From Bacillota bacterium (GTDB lineage Bacteria; Bacillota; Clostridia; Tissierellales; MES13): a stretch of DNA of 64,000 nucleotides. Each line of letters begins with the position of its first letter. The first letter of the stretch is position 1. The position numbers and the translations under genes are program-made. The stretch lies in contig VENA01000069.1 in NCBI GenBank assembly GCA_009711785.1, forward strand, positions 1 through 64,000, given 5' to 3'. Below are positions 29,219 to 37,766 of the stretch, in pieces. The notes beneath the pieces were generated by a model. That model did no database searches and was not told where the DNA came from. It worked only from the letters and a program-made list of their open reading frames with translations.

Positions 29219-29584
29219 ATATGTTGGTAGAGTTAATAGATGTATTGTAACACCTATGGCTATAAAAAGTAAAAGTATTTTAATTAAAAGTAAAGGAACA
29301 ATAAATATAGCTGAGTATCCTATGGTTAGCCAAAGGGTTGAAATTGCAATTATTTTTGTTTTTTTAGGAATTCCCCTACCTTCTCTATAATTTTTTATAT
29401 AGCTTCCTAGATATTTATTATTAATAAGCCAATTATAAAGTGAATTAGAGCTTTTAACATAACAACTAGCCCCTAATAAAAGTAGTGGAGTTGTAGGGAG
29501 TAATGGTAAAAAGATACCTATTATTCCTAAAGCTATCGATATAGAGCCAAGTATTATTAATATTATTTTTTTCAGATAAATCAC
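29201..29584 (-). CDS. DUF454 (YbaN-like) membrane protein
   Basis: This small integral membrane protein is about 125 residues. The motif IIGIFLPLLPTTPLLLLGA (about 21-39), followed by a SNSLYNWL/NNKYLG segment, is the DUF454 pattern. There are three to four hydrophobic segments and no known function. The start is unusual. GTG 29584 lies inside the best ribosome-binding site (AGAGGTGAT), while a CTG at 29575, four bases after that site, would give the typical KKIILIILG N-terminus. I list the GTG but suspect CTG. The 3' end lies in the terminator shared with xth. Confidence 0.85.
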   Translation of the reverse strand: MIYLKKIILIILGSISIALGIIGIFLPLLPTTPLLLLGASCYVKSSNSLYNWLINNKYLGSYIKNYREGRGIPKKTKIIAISTLWLTIGYSAIFIVPLLLIKILLLFIAIGVTIHLLTLPTYKKTLK

Positions 29585-29757
29585 CTCTTATATAAAACAT
29601 TTACTTTTCATTTTATATCTTTATATATATATAATCAATAAGTAAGAGGTTTATTTATTATTAGTTATTTTAATGGTATTTTTATGTTCTTTTGTAAATC
29701 ATAAAGATATCCAGAATTATCAAGGGTAATATTATATTTGGATTTTAAATCTATTTT

Positions 29758-30933
29758 TTAAAATCCAAATTCATTTATAGAAGGTTCATTTTTATTATTA
29801 ATGTTTTCTCTAAAGCTTTTGTAGCTATCTCCTTTAAAGCCATCAATATCTAAACTATTAACCCTTAAACGTCTAGGTAACTTCAATGTAATAACTAAAT
29901 TTTCATTTTTGTGGATTACTTTTTTGAATGTTATTTCTTTATTCATATATGTTATTTTCTTTGGGTAAGAGTCTTTAATGTTAAGATTAATATTATTATC
30001 TTTAGAGCCTATCCAAACTCCATCAAATACAATATATAACTTTTTAAACTCTTCAAAATATATAGAAGGTACAAAATAAAAACTACGACTATTTTCATTA
30101 GGATTAGTACTAACTAATCCTTCAGGTTTATAAGCATTTCCCTTACTATCTAGTAAATAAAGATTTTCAAAGTCTGTAAATAAATATTCTTCATCCATAT
30201 CAAAGTTTACATCTAAGTTCATTCTAGTAGGACTTATTGTTAATTTTTTTAAACTTATAACTCCATGGGGAGAAGTTATTTCTTTGTTTAGTAAATGCTT
30301 TTTAGATAATAAAACATTTTCTTTATTAAAGAGGATTTTTATATCATTGAATTCTTTAATAATTTTACTTTCTTTATTATTTCTTATCATAAGTTTAGCA
30401 TTAAGAGCAATGTATTTAGGGTTCTTTTTTAAAAAGGCGATTACTTCTTTATCTTTAAATATTTTTTCAGCCCTTATTTTAATTTTTTCTTTATCAATAT
30501 TTGTTTGTAAAAAACCACCTTTTTCTTTAAAGTCATTGAATTTAATATCAATTGTTAGATTAGATTTTTCACTTTTGAGTTTTTTTACCTTTTCTCCATC
30601 TGCTATACCAGATAATACTAATCTATCTTCATCGAAGATAATATTATTAATTGTTAGCTTATATCCATCTTTATTAATAACAGTCCCTTTAATTTCTTTA
30701 TAACCATTTAGCTTTGCATTTTCTGTTCCACTATCACCTTTAATTCATTCAACAGCTATTTTTATTATAGGAATATTAGATGCATAGGCTGAAAAGCCTT
30801 TTATATATTTTACTCCAATTGTAAAAAGAAACATAAATATAATAACTACAGCTAATACTTTACTTATTCTTTTATTTAAGATTCTATCTTTTTTAATAGG
30901 GATTTTATCTATTCTTTTCTTTATTATATAAAT
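29758..30933 (-). pseudogene. DUF4179-type membrane protein, interrupted by TGA
   Basis: Reading the minus strand from 30933, one frame encodes KKRIDKIPIKKDRI, a membrane segment (VLAVVIIFMFLFTI) and SNIPIIKIAVE, then a TGA at 30747-30745. It resumes at once as IKGDSGTE... and continues open through 29758. The layout (short cytoplasmic tail, one membrane segment, NIPGI-type motif, long outer beta domain) matches DUF4179/anti-sigma-like proteins with a DUF5643-type C-terminus. The stop falls where a Trp is likely (TGG to TGA). No start codon or ribosome-binding site remains at the 5' end. The 210-codon ORF from ATG 30390 is only its C-terminal half. No partner sigma factor is next to it. Confidence 0.7.
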
Positions 30934-31127
30934 CTAAACATATTAAAGACAAACAAAACTAATTATGTTATATTTTTTTAACAATTAGATTAAATGGTAA
31001 TATTTAACCTACATAGAATATAATAGATAAAAAGAAGGATATAATTACATTTCATAGAAATTATAGAAAGTATTAGTTTGAAGACTATATAGTAAAAATA
31101 AGTACTAGGGGGAGTAGATATATTTTT

Positions 31128-32312
31128 ATGTTTAGATTTAAAAAAGTAATTTTCTTAATTTTTTTAATTGTGAGTATTATACTCATAAGCATAGTATTTT
31201 TAAGGGATGATAAAGTTAAAAACGTTGTTAAAAGGGATTTAATTATGTCAGATAGTAATAATTTAAATAATGAAATGCTAAGTTCTATTTCAAAAAAAGG
31301 GATTATAGTATTAGGAGAATATCACGGCGTTAAAGAACACCATGAACTTTTGAAAAATTTAGCCATTGAATTAAACAAAAAAAATTATAATACACTTTTA
31401 ATTGAAACACCTCAGGCATGGAGTTGGATATATGAAGATTATACTACGGGAAATATTTCAGAGGTTGATGAAATAATAAGTAAAAGGTTTAGGTTTTATA
31501 CAGCTAATTTAAAAGATATAAGAAAATATAATATAAACTTACCAGAAAAGGAAAGGTTAAGGGTAAAAACTATTGATATAAATCATAATCCTTATTATTA
31601 TATTACTTCTTTAGAATTTATGGTCCAATTCATTGAGAATAAAGAACCTATAAAGATACTTATCAAAGAATTAAAGGAAAATGTTGAGGATGAAGAAAAC
31701 TATAAAAAGGTAGTTTTAGATTTTAATAATAACCTAAAAAAATATAAAAGCAAGTTTTCTTCTAAATGGTATAATAGGTTAAATAAAATGACAGACATAG
31801 AAATTAAAAGTATAAAATGTAGAAAATATTTAAAGGATGGAAAAAGAAAATCAAGATATATTGAAAGGGAAAATATAATAAAAAGCTTAGTGGAAGATAA
31901 TTTAAAAATTACAGATAAACTTATTATTAATGTTGGTGCAAATCATGCCCAAAAGAAACCCTTTAGAGGAACTAAGCATGAATGGATTGGGGAATATTTA
32001 TCCTATAAAAGTTCTTATGCTAAGGATAACACCTATTGTTTATTGGTTATACCCAAAAAGGGAAAAATACAATGGGGCTCATTTGATAATCATAAAAGTA
32101 TTGATATTACAAAATCTTCTGATAATGCTGAACTCTTTAAAATTATAGCAGAGACTTCAAAGGATAAGATAGGTTTTTTATTATTTAATGATCAAATATT
32201 TGAAAATGAGAAGATGCCTTTAAATTTTTATTATAATAAAATAAAAATAAAACCAAAAAAGCAATACGATGGAGTTATAGTTATACCAAAGGCTAATGTA
32301 ATAAAAAGATAG
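31128..32312 (+). CDS. Extracytoplasmic erythromycin-esterase/ChaN-like protein 1
   Basis: This 394-residue protein has one N-terminal membrane anchor (about 6-25). The core resembles the EreA/ChaN-like alpha/beta superfamily: VLGEYHGVKEHHELL (Glu and His near 61-69), LLIETPQAW with a second acidic position, and a later NVGANHAQKK that supplies a conserved His. Such proteins are hydrolases or haem/metal-linked proteins with poorly known substrates. It is followed 13 bp later by a related gene. The ribosome-binding site (GGGGGAG) is rather far from the ATG, about 14 bases, so an upstream ATT start cannot be excluded. Confidence 0.65.
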   Translation: MFRFKKVIFLIFLIVSIILISIVFLRDDKVKNVVKRDLIMSDSNNLNNEMLSSISKKGIIVLGEYHGVKEHHELLKNLAIELNKKNYNTLLIETPQAWSWIYEDYTTGNISEVDEIISKRFRFYTANLKDIRKYNINLPEKERLRVKTIDINHNPYYYITSLEFMVQFIENKEPIKILIKELKENVEDEENYKKVVLDFNNNLKKYKSKFSSKWYNRLNKMTDIEIKSIKCRKYLKDGKRKSRYIERENIIKSLVEDNLKITDKLIINVGANHAQKKPFRGTKHEWIGEYLSYKSSYAKDNTYCLLVIPKKGKIQWGSFDNHKSIDITKSSDNAELFKIIAETSKDKIGFLLFNDQIFENEKMPLNFYYNKIKIKPKKQYDGVIVIPKANVIKR

Positions 32313-32325
32313 AAGGTGGGGTAAA

Positions 32326-33543
32326 ATGGATTTAAAAAAATTATTTATAAGTTTAATTATTATTACAATGTTAACAGGTTGTAGTGTAACTGATTTAAAG
32401 GATTCAGAGTTTAAAAATAAAGAAGTATATAATTATCTTGAAAAAAACTATTCTATAGTTGATGTTGAGAGTGATAATTTTGAAGATGTTAATATTATAG
32501 ATACTGAAAATAAAAGAGTTTTCTTAACAGGAGAGAAACATGGAAATAAAGGAAATATGAAACTTAGAGAAAAGTTTTTAAAATATTTTAAAAAGGAAAC
32601 AGATTTTAAATATTATTTATGTGAACTTTCATATAGTATGGGATATTTTTTAAATAAGTATTTAGAAACTGGGGATACAGAAATTTTAGATAATATATAT
32701 AAACCATTAAAGGGTACATATGCATGGAATAAGGATAATTATAATCATTGGAAAATGCTTTATGAGTATAATAAAAAACTTCCAAAGGAAAGTAAAATAA
32801 AGGTTGTCGGTATAGATATTGAACATCAGCCTTCTAATGCATTAAGATGTATATATGATGTATTACCAAAAGAAGAACCAAAGGAAGAAATAAGCGAAAT
32901 GATTAACGAATTTAAAGCTATAATGAGTCAAGAAAAAAAGGTTAATCATGAAGGGTTAAAGGATTTTTCTAAGAGACTTAAAAAAGATATAGAAGAAAAT
33001 AAAAAAGAGTATAAAGAATATTTAGAAGATGATTTATTTATATTTAATTTAGTAAATAATAACATTCTTTATAGATATGAAGCATATGGTAATGATAATT
33101 TTAATAGTTTTAGGGATGAAAAAATATATGAAAACTTTGAAAAAATATATAATAATAACCCAGATGAAAAATATTTTGGACAATGGGGTATTGGTCATAT
33201 ATACCAAAGGGAACAAAAAGATGTAAAATGGATGGCTACTTTAATGAATGATAGTAAAGAATTAAAAGACAAAATAGTATCTATTGTGTATTCTTATGAT
33301 GATTGTAAGTATATGAGTAAAAATAATGGTTCCTATGAAGTTAAAGTTATTGATAATTTTGATCATAAACTTGATTTAATTAAAGACTTTACATTATTTA
33401 GATTAGATGGTGAGAACTCTCCATTTAATGATGAGTTAATATGGCCTTATTCATATTCTATTGAAAAGAAAGGTGTTACAACAGATTATTTTCAGTATTT
33501 AGTAGTTATTAAAGGTTTAGATGCAACAGAACCATTAGATTAA
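32326..33543 (+). CDS. Lipoprotein, erythromycin-esterase/ChaN-like protein 2
   Basis: This 405-residue lipoprotein has a lysine-led hydrophobic signal ending in the lipobox LTGC (Cys at about 19). The core repeats the motifs of the upstream gene: FLTGEKHGNKGNMKL, YYLCELSYSMG, KVVGIDIEHQPS and QWGIGHIYQRE. These are the GE-x-HG, acidic, D-x-x-H and GxxH positions of the EreA/ChaN-like superfamily. Spacing to the first gene is 13 bp and no terminator intervenes, so the two are an operon of diverged paralogues, one membrane-anchored and one lipid-anchored. Substrate unknown. Confidence 0.68.
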   Translation: MDLKKLFISLIIITMLTGCSVTDLKDSEFKNKEVYNYLEKNYSIVDVESDNFEDVNIIDTENKRVFLTGEKHGNKGNMKLREKFLKYFKKETDFKYYLCELSYSMGYFLNKYLETGDTEILDNIYKPLKGTYAWNKDNYNHWKMLYEYNKKLPKESKIKVVGIDIEHQPSNALRCIYDVLPKEEPKEEISEMINEFKAIMSQEKKVNHEGLKDFSKRLKKDIEENKKEYKEYLEDDLFIFNLVNNNILYRYEAYGNDNFNSFRDEKIYENFEKIYNNNPDEKYFGQWGIGHIYQREQKDVKWMATLMNDSKELKDKIVSIVYSYDDCKYMSKNNGSYEVKVIDNFDHKLDLIKDFTLFRLDGENSPFNDELIWPYSYSIEKKGVTTDYFQYLVVIKGLDATEPLD

Positions 33544-33603
33544 ATTTTTAACTTTGATATTTATTAAGATAATTAAATACTTGGATTTAGGTTAAATAAA
33601 AGT

Positions 33604-33638
33604 AAAAAATACTGAGGATTTTTATCCTCAGTATTTTT
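33604..33638 (+). terminator. Terminator of esterase-like pair
   Basis: AAAATACTGAGGA pairs perfectly with TCCTCAGTATTTT around a short T-rich loop. Confidence 0.9.
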
Positions 33639-33642
33639 ACTT

Positions 33643-33670
33643 TTAAAGACAAATTAAAGACAATATACAG
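33643..33670 (+). promoter_or_regulatory. Tandem TTAAAGACA operator upstream of CoA-transferase
   Basis: TTAAAGACA occurs at 33643-33651 and again at 33654-33662, 11 bp apart (one helical turn), followed by ATATACAG. A TAAAAT -10-like element sits 16 bp after that. The same arrangement recurs at 34897-34924, which argues for a specific binding site. Confidence 0.55.
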
Positions 33671-33726
33671 TCTTAAAGCTTAGATGTAAAATTAAAATAA
33701 GAAACATATGATATGGAGGTGGGCTT

Positions 33727-34896
33727 TTGAAAGCATTAGAGGGAATAAAAGTATTAGATTTAACTAGAGTTTTAGTAGGACCCTATTGTACAATGATTTT
33801 AGCAGATTTAGGAGCTGAAGTTATTAAAGTTGAAAGGCCAGAGGTTGGGGATGATTCAAGAAGTTTTAGTCCATTTATAGAAAATGAAAGTGCATATTTT
33901 ATTAGTCTAAATCGTGGAAAGAAAAGTATAGACCTTGATTTAAAGGAGCCTAAGGATAAATTAATTTTAGAAAAACTTATAGAAAAGGTAGATGTCATAG
34001 TAGAAAATTTTAGACCGGGCACCATGGAAAAGCTAGGTTTTGGTTATGAGGATATAAAAAAAATAAATCCAAGTATTATTTATGCTTCTATGTCAGGGTT
34101 TGGTCATACGGGACCTTTAAGTAAATATCCTGCCTATGATATGATAGTTCAAGCTATGGGGGGGATTATGAGTATAACAGGTGAGGAAAATAGTAAACCA
34201 GTTAGAGTAGGAAGTTCCATTGGAGATATTACAGCAGGATTATTTGGGACTATAGGTATTTTAGCAGCTTTAAATAATAGGTCTAAAACTAATGAAGGAC
34301 AAAAGGTAGATATATCAATGCTTGATTGTCAGGTAGCTATATTAGAAAATGCAATTCAAAGATATGAAATAACAGGGAAAATTCCAAAACCCTTAGGTAC
34401 TAAACATCCTTCAATAGCACCTTTTCAAGCTTTTAAATCTAAAGATAGTTATATTATTATAGCAGCAGGTAATGATAACTTATTTAAAAAGATGTGTAAA
34501 GCAATGTATATTGAAAAAATTATTGAGGATGAAAGATTTAAAACAAATAAAGATAGGCTAAAAAATCAAGATGAGTTAATAAATATTATAGAAAAATTAA
34601 CTATTAAAAAAACAACAAAGGAGTGGATTGAAATATTTAGTGTTAAAGGAGTGCCAGCAGGACCGATTGATACAATAGATAAAGTAATTAATAACCCTCA
34701 AGTGAATGAGAGGGATATGATAGTTAATATAAATCATCCAAGGATAGGTGATATGAAAGTAGCAGGTAGTCCAATAAAATTATCAAAAACCCCAGTTGAA
34801 ATAGAAAAATCTGCTCCAGATTTAGGTGAGCATAAAAAATGGGTATTTAAACATATATTAAAATTAAATGATAATGAATTAAAAGAACTTTTATAA
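33727..34896 (+). CDS. CaiB/BaiF family (class III) CoA-transferase
   Basis: This 389-residue enzyme moves CoA between carboxylic acids. Motifs are LDLTRVLVGPYCTMILADLGAEVIKVE in outline (10-36), RGKKSIDLDLK, VENFRPGTMEKLGFGYE and SGFGHTGP. The catalytic aspartate is probably Asp167 in SSIGDITAGL, by analogy with formyl-CoA transferase. The TTG start has GGAGG upstream. A tandem operator lies in its promoter. The next gene carries the same operator, so the two respond to one regulator. The substrate is unknown; the peptidase and transporter alongside suggest an amino-acid-derived acid. Confidence 0.88.
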   Translation: MKALEGIKVLDLTRVLVGPYCTMILADLGAEVIKVERPEVGDDSRSFSPFIENESAYFISLNRGKKSIDLDLKEPKDKLILEKLIEKVDVIVENFRPGTMEKLGFGYEDIKKINPSIIYASMSGFGHTGPLSKYPAYDMIVQAMGGIMSITGEENSKPVRVGSSIGDITAGLFGTIGILAALNNRSKTNEGQKVDISMLDCQVAILENAIQRYEITGKIPKPLGTKHPSIAPFQAFKSKDSYIIIAAGNDNLFKKMCKAMYIEKIIEDERFKTNKDRLKNQDELINIIEKLTIKKTTKEWIEIFSVKGVPAGPIDTIDKVINNPQVNERDMIVNINHPRIGDMKVAGSPIKLSKTPVEIEKSAPDLGEHKKWVFKHILKLNDNELKELL

Positions 34897-34924
34897 TTAA
34901 AGACACTTTAAAGACAATATACAG
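34897..34924 (+). promoter_or_regulatory. Tandem TTAAAGACA operator upstream of M20 peptidase
   Basis: TTAAAGACA at 34897-34905 and 34908-34916, then ATATACAG, exactly as before the CoA-transferase. TATAAT follows at 34942-34947, 17 bp after ACAG. The -35 region is non-consensus, as expected for an activated promoter. Confidence 0.55.
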
Positions 34925-34988
34925 ACGTATTAGTAGAATGCTATAATATATTTAAAATATTCAGAAAATTCAAAAAGGAGGTTATCCT

Positions 34989-36092
34989 TTGAGTATTGTA
35001 AATGAATTTATTGAACTTATAAAAATAGATGTTGAATCTAAAAATGAGAGAAAATTAGCTGATAAAGTGATAGAAAAACTAAAAATTATTGGTTGTGAAG
35101 TAATAGAGGATGATACTAAAGATAAAATTGGAGGAAATACAGGAAATATCATTGCTAGACTTAAGGGAAATAAAGAATACTCTATATTGTTATCAGCCCA
35201 TTTAGATAGGGTATCTAAGGGAAGAAATATTAAACCTAGAATAGTTCAAAATAAGATATTAAGTGATGGAACAACGATATTAGCAGCTGATGATGTAGCT
35301 GGTATAGTTAGTATTTTAGATGGTCTTAGAAAGGCAAAGGAATTAAGAGACCGTTGCAATATAGAAGTTATTTTTTCAGTATGTGAAGAAAAAGGGGTAA
35401 CAGGATCTAAATATATAGATTATAGCAAACTAAATTCTAAAATTGCTTATGTTTTTGATTCGCCAGGAAATATAGGTAGAGTAATAAATCAAGCACCTAC
35501 TAAATGTGTAATTGATGTTGAATTTTTCGGAAAGCCAGCCCATGCAGGAAATGAACCTGAAAAGGGGATAAATGCTATTAAAATTTTAGCTAAATCATTA
35601 TCTAAAATAAATGAGGGAAGAATTAATAAATATACTACATCCAATTTTGGAATAGTTAGTGGAGGAAAGGCAACAAATGTTGTTTGTGATTATGTAAAAT
35701 TAACAGGGGAAGCAAGGAGTAGAGATAATGAAGATTTAGATAAGTATTTAGAATATATAAAAAGGGTTTTTAATGAAACAGCTAAGGAAAATAACACTAA
35801 AGTAAATATAAATATTAATAGGAATTATGAAACTTTTCATATTAAAGAGGAAGAAAATATATCAAAACTACTAATAAAAGCAATGGAGAATTTAAATATA
35901 AAATGGGAATTTACACCTGGCGGTGGTGGAATGGATGCAAATAGATTTAATAATAATGGGATAAAAGCAGTGGGCATAGCCACTGGCTATAAAAATAACC
36001 ATACATTTAAAGAAGAAATAAATATTAATGATTTAAAAAAGGCAGGTGATTTAGTAAAAGAGATTATTATTGAAGCTTCAAAATTAGATTAA
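34989..36092 (+). CDS. M20 family metallopeptidase (PepT-like)
   Basis: This 367-residue two-zinc peptidase has likely ligands His71 and Asp73 in SAHLDRV, Asp101 in LAADDVAG, Glu133/134 in CEEKG (general base and ligand) and the DSPG acid near 157. The dimerisation lid begins near FFGKPAHAGNEP. It resembles tripeptidase T and related aminoacylases acting on short peptides or N-acyl amino acids. The TTG start has AAGGAGG upstream. It lies 13 bp before the AbgT transporter, so import and cleavage are probably coupled. It is preceded by the shared operator. Confidence 0.88.
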   Translation: MSIVNEFIELIKIDVESKNERKLADKVIEKLKIIGCEVIEDDTKDKIGGNTGNIIARLKGNKEYSILLSAHLDRVSKGRNIKPRIVQNKILSDGTTILAADDVAGIVSILDGLRKAKELRDRCNIEVIFSVCEEKGVTGSKYIDYSKLNSKIAYVFDSPGNIGRVINQAPTKCVIDVEFFGKPAHAGNEPEKGINAIKILAKSLSKINEGRINKYTTSNFGIVSGGKATNVVCDYVKLTGEARSRDNEDLDKYLEYIKRVFNETAKENNTKVNININRNYETFHIKEEENISKLLIKAMENLNIKWEFTPGGGGMDANRFNNNGIKAVGIATGYKNNHTFKEEININDLKKAGDLVKEIIIEASKLD

Positions 36093-36105
36093 AGGGGGTA
36101 ATTAT

Positions 36106-37680
36106 TTGGGAACTTCAAAGGAAGTAAAAAAAGGTAAAATAGGTAGATTTCAAAGGTTTATTAATTTTGTTGAAAGAGTGGGAAATAAACTTCCCCATCC
36201 ATTTATGTTATTTGTATCATTAGCTATCATAGTTTTAATCATATCTTTTGTATGTAATAAATTAGGAGTTTCAGTAACTTATATGACAGCTAGTAAAAAT
36301 GCAGCAGAAACTACTAAAGAGGTTACTGTAACAGTTAGAAATCTATTAGAAGCAGATTATATTAGAAGTTTTTTAACTGATTTTGTAGATACTTATGTTT
36401 CATTCCCACCACTTGGTTTAATTATGATAATGATGTTAGGTATTGGATATTTACAGGATACTGGATTTTTTAATGCTCTTATGAGAAAGACACTTCTAGG
36501 AGCACCAGCATATACAGTAACATTTGTATTAGCAGTAGTAGGTGTATGTGCAAATATTGCATCTAATGCTGGTATTGTATTTGCTGCGTCGATAGGAGCA
36601 GCTATATTTGCAGCTTTAGGTAGAAATCCTATACTTGGTGCAGTTGCCGGATACGCTGCTGGACATGGTGGTTTTACAGCAAATTTAATGGTTGCTGGGA
36701 CCGATGGATTACTAGCAGGTATTACAGAATCAGCATGTAAAAGTATGGGAATAGAGGCCCCTACACATCCACTTATAAACTGGTTTTTTATGATAGTAGC
36801 TACTTTTGTTATTGCAGCAAGTGTAACCTTTGTAACTGAAAAAATAATGCCTAAATTTATTAAACTTGAAGGGGATGTAGATGCTTCTGAACTTAAAAAA
36901 CAAGAACTTACACCTATAGAAAATAAGGGTCTTAAAAATGCTTTAATAGCCTTTGTTGTATTTTTAGTACTAATTTTAATTTTTACAATACCACAAAATG
37001 GTTTACTTAGAAATGAGGCAGGAAACATTTTACCTAAATCACCATTTACAAAGGGTATAGTAGCAATTTTATTCTTTTTATTTGTAACTTTAGGAACAGC
37101 TTATGGTATAGGTGCAAAGGTTATAAAAAATCATAAAAGCATACCTAAATTTATGGCTAATGGATTAAAAGGTTCTATATCTTTCTTTGTAGTTGCACTT
37201 CCAGCAGCTTATTTTATAGGTTTTTTTAAAGCTAGTAATCTAGCTACAATAATAGCTGTTAAGGGGGCTAATTTGCTTCAAAGTTTAAATTTTAGTGGTA
37301 TACCTTTAGCAATATCTTTTGTAATACTTACAGGTTTTTTAAATTTATTCTTAACAAGTGGATCTTCAAAATGGTTAATATTAGCACCTATTTTTGTACC
37401 TATGTTTTCGATAATGAATTTTTCACCAGCCCTTACTCAACTTGCATATAGGATAGGTGATTCAGTGACTAACCCTATATCACCAATTAATTATTTTCTA
37501 CCAATGCTTATAGCTATATTACAGCAATATAAAGGGGATAATGAAGATATAGGAATAGGTACTGTTATATCAATGACACTACCATATAGCATAATGTTTT
37601 TAATATCTTTAGTTTTATTACTTGTTATTTGGATGCTTATAGGATTACCATTAGGTCCTGGTACACCTCTTTGGTTATAA
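36106..37680 (+). CDS. AbgT family transporter
   Basis: This 524-residue integral membrane protein has about 11-13 hydrophobic segments and the AbgT layout: a basic N-terminus (RFQRFINFVERVGNKLPHP), a polar loop, then conserved SNAGIVFAASIGAAIFAALGR in outline and SGSSKWLILAPIFVPM near the C-terminus. E. coli AbgT imports p-aminobenzoyl-glutamate; relatives have been linked to sulfonamide export. Coupling with an M20 peptidase mirrors the abgA/B/T arrangement, where the peptidase cleaves the imported conjugate. The TTG start has AAAGGGGG upstream. A terminator follows. Confidence 0.92.
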   Translation: MGTSKEVKKGKIGRFQRFINFVERVGNKLPHPFMLFVSLAIIVLIISFVCNKLGVSVTYMTASKNAAETTKEVTVTVRNLLEADYIRSFLTDFVDTYVSFPPLGLIMIMMLGIGYLQDTGFFNALMRKTLLGAPAYTVTFVLAVVGVCANIASNAGIVFAASIGAAIFAALGRNPILGAVAGYAAGHGGFTANLMVAGTDGLLAGITESACKSMGIEAPTHPLINWFFMIVATFVIAASVTFVTEKIMPKFIKLEGDVDASELKKQELTPIENKGLKNALIAFVVFLVLILIFTIPQNGLLRNEAGNILPKSPFTKGIVAILFFLFVTLGTAYGIGAKVIKNHKSIPKFMANGLKGSISFFVVALPAAYFIGFFKASNLATIIAVKGANLLQSLNFSGIPLAISFVILTGFLNLFLTSGSSKWLILAPIFVPMFSIMNFSPALTQLAYRIGDSVTNPISPINYFLPMLIAILQQYKGDNEDIGIGTVISMTLPYSIMFLISLVLLLVIWMLIGLPLGPGTPLWL

Positions 37681-37683
37681 AGA

Positions 37684-37711
37684 TGAGCCTGCTAATTTAG
37701 CAGGCTTGTTC
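37684..37711 (+). terminator. Terminator of M20-AbgT operon
   Basis: AGCCTGCTAA pairs with TTAGCAGGCT, followed by a short T-rich end. Confidence 0.7.
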
Positions 37712-37766
37712 TATTTATAGTGTTAATGTTATATAATGAAATAAATATCCTTTGGAGGTGGGATTT

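Noticed and set aside
30284-30703. Plus-strand ORF of 139 codons
   Set aside because: It lies opposite the DUF4179 pseudogene, whose minus-strand frame is coherent. The plus-strand frame is Leu/Ser/Phe-rich and has no ribosome-binding site.
30943-30951. Single TTAAAGACA upstream of the esterase-like pair
   Set aside because: Only one copy is present, without the 11 bp partner or the ATATACAG extension, so it is probably chance.
36393-37028. Minus-strand ORF of 211 codons opposite the AbgT gene
   Set aside because: Shadow of a membrane-protein gene; the plus-strand AbgT frame is clearly the coding one.
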